Shown: positions 34,421 through 41,268 of the stretch, piece after piece | Numbering within the stretch: the stretch's first letter is position 1 | How the letters are laid out: each line of letters opens with the position of its first letter | The notes under the pieces: model-generated | Told to the model about the DNA's origin: nothing | Seen by the model: only the letters and a program-made list of their open reading frames with translations | Database searches by the model: none | Translations under genes and position numbers: made by a program | Assembly (NCBI GenBank): GCA_016234445.1 | Contig: JACRBT010000020.1 | Span: 62,001-126,000 of the forward strand | DNA: 64,000 bases | DNA from: Chloroflexota bacterium | GTDB lineage: Bacteria > Chloroflexota > Dehalococcoidia > Tepidiformales > Tepidiformaceae | Direction of reading: 5' to 3'

Positions 34421-35002
34421 ATGACTATCGGGACACGATGGCTGCGCGCAGCCCCCGCCGCGCTCACCGCAGCCGCCGCGCTGCTACTCCTGGTATGGGG
34501 CCTCGCCGGCGGCGGCGAAAGCGCCCGGGCGGCGAATGCGAGCGTGAACGTTGGCCAGGGGGGTAACTTCTTCTCTCCGACGGACGTCACCATCGGCAAC
34601 GGCGAGAAGGTCACGTGGACCTGGGTCGGCGGAACCCACACGGTCACGGCGGACAGCGGCTCACCGTTTCCCAGCACCGCGATCAACTTGGGAAATCAGA
34701 CGTTTGAGTGGACTGCCACGGTGACCGACACCAAAATCGCGTACCACTGCAGCATTCACCCGAACAGCATGAAGGGCACGATTACCATCGGCACTCCGCC
34801 GCCCACCCCGACGAACACCCCCGTCCCGCCCACCAACACCCCGACGTCGTCGCCCACCTCCGCGACCGGCACGCCGTCGAACACGCCCACGAACACGCCA
34901 ACCCACACCCCCACAACCTCGCCCACCGCCACCGTCCCCTCGTCCCCGACCCCACCCGGCCCCCGCCACAAAGTCGTCGCCCCGGAAGCCGCCAAGAACT
35001 GA
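34421..35002 (+). CDS. Secreted cupredoxin (plastocyanin-like) protein
   Basis: 193 residues from the ATG at 34421, with GGGAGGAG upstream. The signal peptide is AAPAALTAAAALLLLVWGLAGG. The domain has VNVGQGGNFFSPTDVTIGNGEKVTWTW, GTHTVTAD and the type 1 copper loop YHCSIHPNSMKG (Cys, His, Met), with the first His in GTHTV. It should carry electrons or bind copper outside the cell. The C-terminal 80 residues are a Thr/Pro-rich tail (NTPTNTPTHTPTTS). The stop is followed at once by a family D hairpin. Confidence 0.88.
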   Translation: MTIGTRWLRAAPAALTAAAALLLLVWGLAGGGESARAANASVNVGQGGNFFSPTDVTIGNGEKVTWTWVGGTHTVTADSGSPFPSTAINLGNQTFEWTATVTDTKIAYHCSIHPNSMKGTITIGTPPPTPTNTPVPPTNTPTSSPTSATGTPSNTPTNTPTHTPTTSPTATVPSSPTPPGPRHKVVAPEAAKN

Positions 35003-35066
35003 CCCCTCACCCCCTGGCCCCCTCTCCCGCTTCCGCGGGCGAGGGGGTCGCGCGTCCGCGGACGCG
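35003..35066 (+). terminator. Family D hairpin and palindrome after the cupredoxin gene
   Basis: Directly after the TGA comes CCCCTCACCCCCTGGCCCCC, then a CTCCCGC-TTCC-GCGGG(CGAGGGG) hairpin at 35023-35047. A perfect 16-bp palindrome CGCGTCCGCGGACGCG follows at 35051-35066. The hairpin matches those after 142 and before 40807. Terminator function is inferred from position. Confidence 0.5.
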
Positions 35067-35070
35067 GCTC

Positions 35071-35133
35071 CTCCCTCCTCCCTCCTCCCTCCTCCCTCCT
35101 CCCTCCTCCCTCCTCCCTCCTCCCTCCTCCCTC
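35071..35133 (+). repeat. Heptanucleotide tandem repeat (CTCCCTC)x9
   Basis: Nine perfect CTCCCTC units. On the minus strand the GGG runs are separated by four bases, a pattern able to form a G-quadruplex. It ends 3 bp before the TACCAT promoter box of the next gene, so length changes could alter its expression. Confidence 0.95.
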
Positions 35134-35136
35134 CTG

Positions 35137-35142
35137 TACCAT
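35137..35142 (+). promoter_or_regulatory. -10 box (TACCAT) 7 nt before an ATG
   Basis: TACCAT, seven bases, ATG at 35150, with the nine-unit repeat in the -35 position. Leaderless spacing. Confidence 0.5.
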
Positions 35143-35149
35143 TCGCCGC

Positions 35150-36352
35150 ATGGCCGCACCCCTCCAGGGCATCACCGTCGTCGAAGCGGCGAACTACGTC
35201 GCCGGGCCCAGCGCCGGCGCCCTCATGGCCGACCTCGGCGCCGACGTCATCAAGCTCGAACCCCCCGGCGGCGAGGTCATGCGCGGCGTCCAGCTCACCC
35301 CCGAAGGCCAGCCCGAACGCCCGAACTACCTCTTCGAACTCGAAAACCGCGGCAAGCGCTCCGTCACCGTCGCCCTCGACCAGCCCGGCGCCGCCGAAAT
35401 GGTCCACCAGATCCTCGCCCGCGCCGACGTCTTCCTGACGAACATGTACGGTTCGCGGCTGCGGAAATACGGCCTCGCGCCCGAAGACGTCCACGCCCGC
35501 AACCCCCACATCATCCACGTCTCGGTGACCGGCTACGGCATCCACGGCCCCGAAGCCGACCGCCCGGCCTTCGACTTCGCCGCCTTCTGGGCGCGCTCCG
35601 GGATCATGGGCGTCATCGGCCACCCGGGGCAGCCGCCCGTCCTCAGCCGCATCGCCCAGGGCGACCACACGACCGGCCTCAACGCCCTCGCCGCCACCCT
35701 CGCCGCCCTTCGCCTCCGCGACCTCACCGGCCAGGGACAGGTTGTGGAAGTGGCCCTCCAGCAGACCGGCGTCTACACCATCGCCACCGACATGGCCCGC
35801 GCCCTCATCGACCGCCGCCAGCCGGCACGGATGGACCGCGACGCCCCGCCCAACCCGCTCTTCAACTGTTACGAAGCCAGCGACGGCCGCTGGATCATGC
35901 TCGTCCACATGACCCCGGACCCCTACTGGCCGCGCCTCTGCCGGGCCATCGGCCGCGCCGACTGGGAAACCGACCCCGCCTACACAACCATGAAGGGCCG
36001 GGCCGCGGACTGCGCCGCCCTCGCCCGCGGGATCACGAAGGTCTTCCACCGCCACGATTCGGCCCATTGGGCGAAGACGCTCGACGCCCACGGGCTCATC
36101 TGGGCGCCGATGGCGGAACTCCCGGAGGTTATCGACGACCCCCAGTTACGGGCGATGAACGCCTTCCAGGTGATCGACCACCCCCTCGGCCAGATCGAAA
36201 CCGTCGGCACGCCCTTCTACATCCGCGAAGCCGACATCCGGGTCCGGGGCGCCTCGCCCAGCGCCGGCGAACACACCCACGCCGTCCTCACCGCCGCCGG
36301 CCTCAGCGAAGAGCGCATCGCCGAACTCGCCGCCGCGGGGGTGTTGGGGTAG
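35150..36352 (+). CDS. Family III CoA-transferase (CaiB/BaiF)
   Basis: 400 residues. The N-terminal GITVVEAANYVAGPSAGALMADLGADVIKLEPPGGEVMR and the later RPAFDFAAFWARSGIMG (with the Asp expected to be catalytic) are typical of CaiB/BaiF CoA-transferases, as are ENRGKRSVTVAL and FNCYEASDGRWIML. These move CoA between carboxylic acids via an aspartyl-CoA link. Substrate unknown. It is followed by the REP cluster that surrounds the second Y1 transposase. Confidence 0.92.
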   Translation: MAAPLQGITVVEAANYVAGPSAGALMADLGADVIKLEPPGGEVMRGVQLTPEGQPERPNYLFELENRGKRSVTVALDQPGAAEMVHQILARADVFLTNMYGSRLRKYGLAPEDVHARNPHIIHVSVTGYGIHGPEADRPAFDFAAFWARSGIMGVIGHPGQPPVLSRIAQGDHTTGLNALAATLAALRLRDLTGQGQVVEVALQQTGVYTIATDMARALIDRRQPARMDRDAPPNPLFNCYEASDGRWIMLVHMTPDPYWPRLCRAIGRADWETDPAYTTMKGRAADCAALARGITKVFHRHDSAHWAKTLDAHGLIWAPMAELPEVIDDPQLRAMNAFQVIDHPLGQIETVGTPFYIREADIRVRGASPSAGEHTHAVLTAAGLSEERIAELAAAGVLG

Positions 36353-36374
36353 GAACCAGCGGCCCGGCGCAGCC

Positions 36375-36513
36375 GGTAGCCGCGGCCGCCCCTGGCCGCA
36401 TCTCCCGCCACCCATGCCCCGCGTCAGCCTCCACCTCCCGTACGGCCCGGCGCAGCCGGTAGCCGCGGCCCCCGTGGCCGCATCGCCTGCTACCCATGCC
36501 TCGCGTCAGCCTC
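36375..36513 (+). repeat. Two family B copies, 3' side of RAYT2
   Basis: Copies at 36375-36432 and 36458-36513, each GGTAGCCGCGGC..CCGTGGCCGCAT...CGCGTCAGCCTC. Both point towards the transposase gene. The last bases of the transposase gene (GCGTCAGCC, 36540) are themselves like the end of a third copy. Confidence 0.85.
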
Positions 36514-36541
36514 AACCTCTTCCCGCACGGCCCGCCCCGCG

Positions 36542-37000
36542 TCAGCCTTCCCCCACCCACGTCGCCACCCACCGCCAATCGTCCGAATCACCCACCAACC
36601 CGGCTCCCACCGGGTTCGCCAGGATGTATCCCAACACCTCCCCAAACTCCCGGTCGTCCCGAATGCGCCGGTCGAAGAACCCCGGCTGCCACAGCGCCGC
36701 CCGGCTCCGGTGCCCCCACGCTACTCTCGTCGAAAACGACTTGAAACTGTTCGCCCACTGGATCACGGTGCGGCCTGACGGCGAGAGCAACATGTGAAGG
36801 TGGTCGGGCATCAAGCAGGCGGCGTAGAGCGTCGCCGCCTCGCGTGAAGTCGGATTGGTCAGCACTCCCCACACAGCGTCGCCCAGCAACCTGTCCGAGA
36901 ACGGAGCCTCGCCTGGCATCGCGCGGATGACGACGTGGAAGACGTTCGAATCGTCTCCGTAAGCCCCGTGGGGAAGGCGGATAGTCTTGGGGATCTGCAC
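36542..37000 (-). CDS. REP-associated Y1 transposase (RAYT2)
   Basis: 152 residues. The HUH motif is His67-Leu-His69 (CLMPDHLHMLLSP), followed by WQPGFFDRRIR, a typical RAYT block, and the catalytic Tyr125 in GYILANPVGAGLV. It differs from RAYT1 throughout, so it belongs to another subgroup. The GTG at 37000 was chosen because the TATCCT box ends 6 nt before it and the upstream frame runs into repeats. It lies between two family B copies on each side, in inverted orientation. Whether it moves these repeats is inference. Confidence 0.88.
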   Translation of the reverse strand: MQIPKTIRLPHGAYGDDSNVFHVVIRAMPGEAPFSDRLLGDAVWGVLTNPTSREAATLYAACLMPDHLHMLLSPSGRTVIQWANSFKSFSTRVAWGHRSRAALWQPGFFDRRIRDDREFGEVLGYILANPVGAGLVGDSDDWRWVATWVGEG

Positions 37001-37006
37001 GCGGGG

Positions 37007-37012
37007 AGGATA
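37007..37012 (-). promoter_or_regulatory. -10 box of RAYT2, leaderless arrangement
   Basis: On the minus strand TATCCT, then CCCCGC, then GTG. The spacer is identical to that of RAYT1 at 5768. Confidence 0.5.
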
Positions 37013-37044
37013 CGCCGGTTCGCGCCCGGCCGCGCGGAGGGGGT

Positions 37045-37166
37045 GGAGGCTGGCGCGAGGCATAATACCCCGGCGATGCGGCCACGGGGGGCCGCGGCTA
37101 CCGGAGTGTGGAGGCTGGCGCGGGGCGTACGTAGCGTCGGATGCGGCCACGGGGGGCCGCGGCTAC
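37045..37166 (-). repeat. Two family B copies, 5' side of RAYT2, inverted
   Basis: Copies at 37045-37102 and 37110-37166 on the minus strand, each ending in GGTAGCCGCGGCCCCCCGTG on that strand. They mirror the copies at 36375-36513 and bracket the gene. Confidence 0.85.
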
Positions 37167-37171
37167 CGGGT

Positions 37172-37510
37172 TTACCCGGACCAGCGGCCGGCCCAGTCGT
37201 CGAGGGCGCGGACGATGGATTCGAGTTCGCGGCCCTTTTCCGTGAGCGCGTATTCCACCCGGATGGGCACTTCCGGGTGCACCGTCCGGACGACCACGCC
37301 TTCGTGCTCGAGTTCGCGCAGGCGTTCCGAGAGCAGCCGGTCGGAAAGCCCCGGCACCTTCGCCAGGAGTTCGCTGAAGCGCATCGGCCCGCCCAGCAGG
37401 AGCCGGACGATCGCCCCGGTCCAGCGGCGGCCGACAAGTTCGACCGCGGCCTGGAAGACCGCGCAATAGTTCCATTCGGTCTCGGCGCCATGTCCCGTGG
37501 GGGCTGTCAT
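37172..37510 (-). CDS. HxlR family transcriptional regulator
   Basis: 112 residues, a winged helix with CAVFQAAVELVGRRWTGAIVRLLLGGPMRFSELLAKVPGLSDRLLSERLRELEHEGVVVR and RVEYALTEKGREL. The conserved Cys16 region (NYCAVF) is a candidate redox switch. HxlR proteins often respond to aldehydes, quinones or thiol stress. It diverges from yceI, and the gap of 118 bp holds inverted and direct repeats. Its promoter has TAAGAT 6 nt before the ATG. Confidence 0.92.
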   Translation of the reverse strand: MTAPTGHGAETEWNYCAVFQAAVELVGRRWTGAIVRLLLGGPMRFSELLAKVPGLSDRLLSERLRELEHEGVVVRTVHPEVPIRVEYALTEKGRELESIVRALDDWAGRWSG

Positions 37511-37516
37511 GCCTCC

Positions 37517-37522
37517 ATCTTA
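37517..37522 (-). promoter_or_regulatory. -10 box (TAAGAT) 6 nt before an ATG
   Basis: On the minus strand TAAGAT, then GGAGGC, then ATG at 37510. The GGAGG could instead serve as a ribosome-binding site, so leaderless status is less certain here. Confidence 0.4.
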
Positions 37523-37539
37523 CACCGTCGCCAACTTTT

Positions 37540-37620
37540 GGATAGCCACTTGCACAAAGTAAGCGACCGATGATAGGATAGCCACATCAGGTAAGCCGCT
37601 TACCGAACCATAGCAAGGAG
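37540..37620 (+). promoter_or_regulatory. Operator region between hxlR and yceI
   Basis: It has a near-perfect inverted repeat GGTAAGC-C-GCTTACC (37590-37604), a half-site AAAGTAAGC (37556), and two direct GGATAGCCAC copies 36 bp apart (37540 and 37576). A ribosome-binding site AAGGAG (37615-37620) lies 8 nt before the yceI start. The pattern fits control of yceI and possibly of hxlR itself by the HxlR protein. Confidence 0.6.
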
Positions 37621-37628
37621 AACCTCAC

Positions 37629-38153
37629 ATGCCCTGGAATGTCGATCCCGCCCACAGCTCCGTCGGATTCGGTGTCCGCCACATGGTCATGAGCACCGTC
37701 CGCGGCCAGTTCAAGGACTACGCCGTCGCCGCTGAAGTCGACGAAAACGACCTCAGCCGCTCCACCGCCACCGTCACCATCCAGGCCGCCAGCGTCGACA
37801 CCGGCGCCGCCGACCGCGACGCCCACCTCCGCTCCGGCGACTTCTTCGACGTGGAGAACTATCCCGTCATCACCTTCGCGACGAAGCGCCTCGAGCCGAA
37901 GCGCGACGGCGACTACCGCCTCATCGGCGACCTCACCATCCGCGGCGTGACCCGCGAAGTCGCCCTAGACGCCGAGGTGACCGCGCCCCTCAAGGACCCG
38001 TGGGGCAACACCAAGGCCGGCCTCAGCGCCGAAGGCAAGATCAACCGCAAGGACTTCGGGCTCGGCTGGAACGCCGTCCTCGAAGCGGGCGGGCTCGTCG
38101 TCGCCGACACCGTGAAGCTCGCCATCGACCTCGAACTGGCGAAGGCCGCCTAG
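37629..38153 (+). CDS. YceI family protein
   Basis: 174 residues without a signal peptide. It has MPWNVDPAHSSVGFGVRHMVMSTVRGQF, VTIQAASVDTGAADRDAHLRSGDFFDVENYPVITFATKRLE and FGLGWNAVLEAGGLVVADTVKL, the YceI lipocalin-like barrel that binds polyisoprenoid or amphiphilic lipids. It has a normal leader with AAGGAG. It is divergent from the HxlR regulator and is probably its target. Three tandem family B repeats lie behind it. Confidence 0.93.
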   Translation: MPWNVDPAHSSVGFGVRHMVMSTVRGQFKDYAVAAEVDENDLSRSTATVTIQAASVDTGAADRDAHLRSGDFFDVENYPVITFATKRLEPKRDGDYRLIGDLTIRGVTREVALDAEVTAPLKDPWGNTKAGLSAEGKINRKDFGLGWNAVLEAGGLVVADTVKLAIDLELAKAA

Positions 38154-38268
38154 CCCTTCGCGCCGGACGAACCACATCGCGGCGAACGCGGGAGGTTGTT
38201 CCTGCGTTCGCCGCGATGGTCCTTATGCCTGCATCGCCCCGATGTAGGCCGCGGGTACCGGGGACGGT

Positions 38269-38460
38269 GGAGGCTGACGCGAGGCGAACGTAGCGTCGGA
38301 TGCGGCCACGGGGGCCGCGACTACCGGGGGCGGTGGAGGCTGACGCGGGGCATACGTAGCGTCGGATGCGGCCACGGGGGGCCGCGGGTACCGGGGGCGG
38401 TGGAGGCTGACGCGGGGCGTAGGTGACGTCGGATGCGGCCAATCCCTACCCGCGGCTACC
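38269..38460 (-). repeat. Three tandem family B copies
   Basis: Copies begin (plus-strand coordinates) at 38269, 38335 and 38402, with a period of 66-67 bp. Each reads GGAGGCTGACGCG, then a variable middle, then GCGGCC..GGGCCGCG and (A/G)CTACC on the plus strand. This is the same repeat as around RAYT2, in inverted orientation. Confidence 0.9.
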
Positions 38461-38471
38461 CCGCCCCGGGA

Positions 38472-38846
38472 CTAGGCCTGCATCGCCCTGATGTAGGTCT
38501 GGAGGTCGAAGTAGTCCCGCCAGGCGCGGATCTTTTCGCCCTGGATCTCGAAGACGCCCGTGCAGGGGAGGGCGACCTGCTTCCCCCCGGCCAGGGTGCG
38601 GTCGACGCGCTCGGCGAAGACGACGTTCCCGTTCGCCGCGACGTTGAGGACCTCCCACTCGGTCTGCTGCCAGCCCCCGAGGAACCCGGCGATGGTCTTG
38701 CGGACGGCCTCGGCGCCAACCGCGGGCGGCCCGGGCATGTTGTGGTAGATGCCGTCCGGGGTGAAGTAGGCCATCAGCTCTTCGATGTCGAGCCGCGACC
38801 ATGCCGCGCAGAAATCGCGGACGACCTGTTCGGGGGTGCGTGCCAT
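38472..38846 (-). CDS. Limonene-1,2-epoxide hydrolase-like SnoaL-fold protein
   Basis: 124 residues, a complete small SnoaL/NTF2-like domain. Residues matching the limonene-epoxide hydrolase site are Tyr34 and Asn36 (IYHNMPG), Arg80 and Asp82 (ERVDR), and an Asp in WRDYFD (111 or 114). This set is more specific than the general SnoaL fold, and epoxide hydrolysis is a reasonable guess. Short chain, no signal peptide. It has CTGGAG near the start and a TACAAT box about 30 nt upstream. Confidence 0.8.
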   Translation of the reverse strand: MARTPEQVVRDFCAAWSRLDIEELMAYFTPDGIYHNMPGPPAVGAEAVRKTIAGFLGGWQQTEWEVLNVAANGNVVFAERVDRTLAGGKQVALPCTGVFEIQGEKIRAWRDYFDLQTYIRAMQA

Positions 38847-38974
38847 GGGTGTCTCCAGGGGGATGTCCTCGCTCGGGGCGATTGTACGCCGCCCGCCACC
38901 GCCCGCCGCAAGAATCTTTCCCCGTAGGCCCGCCGGGTGCGTAGAATCGAAGGACGGCCTCGCCGTCCCCCTCT

Positions 38975-40231
38975 ATGTACAACACCACCACGCTTCCCAA
39001 CGGACTCCGCATTGTCACGGGCGAAATGGCCCACACCCGCTCCGCCACCCTGAGCGTCTACGTGGGCGCCGGCAGCCGATACGAAACGGACGAAGAGGCC
39101 GGGCTTTCCCATTTCCTCGAACACATGCTCTTCAAGGGCGCCTCCCGCCGGCCCACCGCCAAGGACATCGCCGAGGCGATCGAATCGGTCGGCGGCATGC
39201 ACAACGCCGCCACCGACCGCGAAGTCACCGTCTACTACGCGAAAGTGCCCCACACGGCCGCCATGGAGACGATCGACATCCTCGCCGACATGGTCCGGGC
39301 GCCCGTCATGGACGCGAAGGAGCTCGAAAAAGAACGCCACGTGATCCTGGAGGAACTGGCGGCGATCGAGGACAGCCCGGCCGAGCTCGCCGGCATCCTC
39401 ATCGACGAGACCCTCTGGCCCCACCAGCCGCTCGGCCGCAACGTCGGCGGCACCGAGGAGAGCGTGAAGTCGCTGCCCCTCGCGGCCGTGAACCGCTACC
39501 TCCGCGCCCAGTACGTGCCTTCGAACATGGTCCTCGTCGCCGCCGGGAACGTCCGGCATGGCGAGGTCGTCGAGGCCGCACAGAAGTGGCTCGGCGACAT
39601 GCCCGCGGCCGCGCCCGGCCCGTGGTTCGGCATTCGCGGCCGCAACGGCGCCGACCGCATCGCCGTCCGCGAAAAGAGCACCGAACAGGCCCATCTCTGC
39701 ATCGCCTACCCGGCCGTCCCCCTCGGCCACCCGGACCGCTTCGCCCTCGACCTCCTCAGCACCATCCTCGGCGAGGGCATGTCCAGCCGCCTCTTCATGG
39801 AGCTGCGCGAGGAGCGGGCACTGGTCTACGACGTCCACACCTACCCGAGCGAGTTCCGCGACGCCGGCTCCTTCACCATCTACGCCGGCTGCGACCCCGA
39901 AAACGCCCGCCTCACCCTCGAAGTCGCCCTCGCCGAGACCGATAAGCTCCTCAAGGGCATGCCCGAGGCCGAGCTGGAGAAGGGCAAGCAGATGGCCCGC
40001 GGCCGCATCCAGCTGCGGATGGAGGACACCCGCGCCGTCGCCGGCTGGCTCGGCTCGCAGGCGTTGCTGCTCGACAAGATCGAGACCGTCGACGAGGTCG
40101 TCGCCCACATCGACGCGGTCACCCAGGACGACGTCCTCCGCGTCGGCCGCGAATTGCTCAAGCCGTCGCTGGCGACTCTCGCCGCCGTGGGGCCGTTCGA
40201 AGACCGCGACACGTTCGCGGGGCTGTTTTGA
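38975..40231 (+). CDS. M16 family zinc peptidase
   Basis: 418 residues. The inverted zinc motif HFLEH has His46, Glu49 and His50 (LSHFLEHMLFKGA), with a downstream Glu in NAATDREVTVYYAKV. The C-terminal half has the expected RERALVYDVHTYPSEF block. Processing peptidases of this family cut small peptides in the cytosol or at the membrane. It starts at an ATG with a TAGAAT box about 27 nt upstream. The next gene starts 1 nt after its stop, so the two are co-transcribed. Confidence 0.93.
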   Translation: MYNTTTLPNGLRIVTGEMAHTRSATLSVYVGAGSRYETDEEAGLSHFLEHMLFKGASRRPTAKDIAEAIESVGGMHNAATDREVTVYYAKVPHTAAMETIDILADMVRAPVMDAKELEKERHVILEELAAIEDSPAELAGILIDETLWPHQPLGRNVGGTEESVKSLPLAAVNRYLRAQYVPSNMVLVAAGNVRHGEVVEAAQKWLGDMPAAAPGPWFGIRGRNGADRIAVREKSTEQAHLCIAYPAVPLGHPDRFALDLLSTILGEGMSSRLFMELREERALVYDVHTYPSEFRDAGSFTIYAGCDPENARLTLEVALAETDKLLKGMPEAELEKGKQMARGRIQLRMEDTRAVAGWLGSQALLLDKIETVDEVVAHIDAVTQDDVLRVGRELLKPSLATLAAVGPFEDRDTFAGLF

Positions 40232-40232
40232 G

Positions 40233-40697
40233 ATGACCTCGCGGGCGTTCTTCGGCAAGCCCCAGGCCGGGTTTGTCGATGGCGGCACCCACATCACCGC
40301 CTACCTCGTGCCCGTTTACGAAGGCCGCCTGGTCGTCTTCGACGTCCGGGCGAAGGAAGCGCGCGGCCGCTGGCTGCCCTGGGACGTCCTCGACTTCGGC
40401 CAGAACCCCTACGAAGCGGCGAGCGCGCTGGCGGACAGCTGGTGCAACGGCGCGGTCGACGACCTTACCCTGGTCGACGTTATGTCGTTCGTTGTCCCCG
40501 GCGGCGGCTGGGAACTGGCGATCGTCTTCCGCGCCCGGCTCACCGAACTCCCCGGCGGCGACGACGCCCGCGAACCCTACCTCTACCCGGAAGGCCAATT
40601 CGACGCCATCGGCAACTTCGACCCCGTGGACCTCGACCGTTGGGTCCGCCCCCAGGCTCCCACGGCCACCCCGCCGCAGCCCCCGCTCCTCTTCTAA
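40233..40697 (+). CDS. Conserved-looking protein behind the M16 peptidase
   Basis: 154 residues, no signal peptide. The strand-helix order (THITAYLVPVYEGRLVVFDVRAKEARGRWLPWDVLDFGQNPYEAASALADSW then GWELAIVFRARL) is like a Nudix fold, but there is no Nudix box, so it would be catalytically dead if related. The tail ends in a Pro-rich stretch (TATPPQPPLLF). It is tightly coupled to the peptidase. The family assignment is a guess from strand order only. Confidence 0.6.
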   Translation: MTSRAFFGKPQAGFVDGGTHITAYLVPVYEGRLVVFDVRAKEARGRWLPWDVLDFGQNPYEAASALADSWCNGAVDDLTLVDVMSFVVPGGGWELAIVFRARLTELPGGDDAREPYLYPEGQFDAIGNFDPVDLDRWVRPQAPTATPPQPPLLF

Positions 40698-40751
40698 CCC
40701 ACGACCCGTCACCTCGCAGAACAGACAGCGCGCCCCCCGGGCCGCGCCGCC

Positions 40752-40806
40752 CCTCGCCTCTCCCTCGCCCGCGAAGCGGGAGCAGGGGGCCGGGGGGTGA
40801 GGCCCC
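40752..40806 (-). terminator. Family D hairpin after ridA
   Basis: On the minus strand, straight after the ridA stop codon, comes GGGCCTCACCCCCCGGCCCC then CTCCCGC-TTCG-CGGGCGAGGG. It has the same lead and hairpin as the elements at 143 and 35003. Confidence 0.5.
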
Positions 40807-41268
40807 CTACCGGCTCACCTCGAACAGGAACTCCACTTCCACCGGCACCCCGAAGGGCAGTTCCGCCACGCCGATCGCCACGCGCGCGTGCCGACCCGCC
40901 TCCCCGAAGACGTCGAGGAGGAGCTGCGAGGCACCGTTGATCACCGTCGGGTGCTCGATGAAACCGTCGGCGCTGGCGACGTAACCCCGCACCTGGACGA
41001 CCCGGGCAACGCGGTCGAGTGACCCGAGATGCCCCCGGACGATGGCGAGCGCGTTGATTGCGCAGACGCGGGCAAGGCCGGCTGCCTCGTCGAGGAGGAC
41101 GTTTTCGCCGCATTTTCCCCGGCGGAGCGGGCGGCCACCCTCGGTCGGCACCTGCCCCGAAACGAAAAGCAGGGGCCCCGTCTGCACCGCGGGGGAATAG
41201 AGCCCGGCAGGGGCGGGCGCGGGCGGCAGGTCGATCCCGAGTTCCCTGAGGCGGGCTTCGGCGCTCAC
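40807..41268 (-). CDS. RidA family protein (long variant)
   Basis: 152 residues, longer than typical RidA (about 125). It has LYSPAVQTGPLLFVSGQVPTEGG, CAINALAIVRGHLGSLDRVARVVQVRGYV and INGASQLLLDVFGEAGRHARVAIGVAELPFGVPVEVEFLFEV. This is the YjgF-like subgroup, which hydrolyses reactive enamines or imines. A GTG start overlaps the parB stop (GTGA), so it is translationally coupled to the parABS operon. A stop-adjacent hairpin follows the gene. Confidence 0.9.
   Translation of the reverse strand: MSAEARLRELGIDLPPAPAPAGLYSPAVQTGPLLFVSGQVPTEGGRPLRRGKCGENVLLDEAAGLARVCAINALAIVRGHLGSLDRVARVVQVRGYVASADGFIEHPTVINGASQLLLDVFGEAGRHARVAIGVAELPFGVPVEVEFLFEVSR

Noticed and set aside
34797-34960. Tandem repeats coding the Thr-Pro tail of the cupredoxin, and a similar run at 59050-59120 in the sortase.
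   Set aside because: These are coding linkers of 6-bp type, not intergenic heptamers, and are common in secreted proteins.
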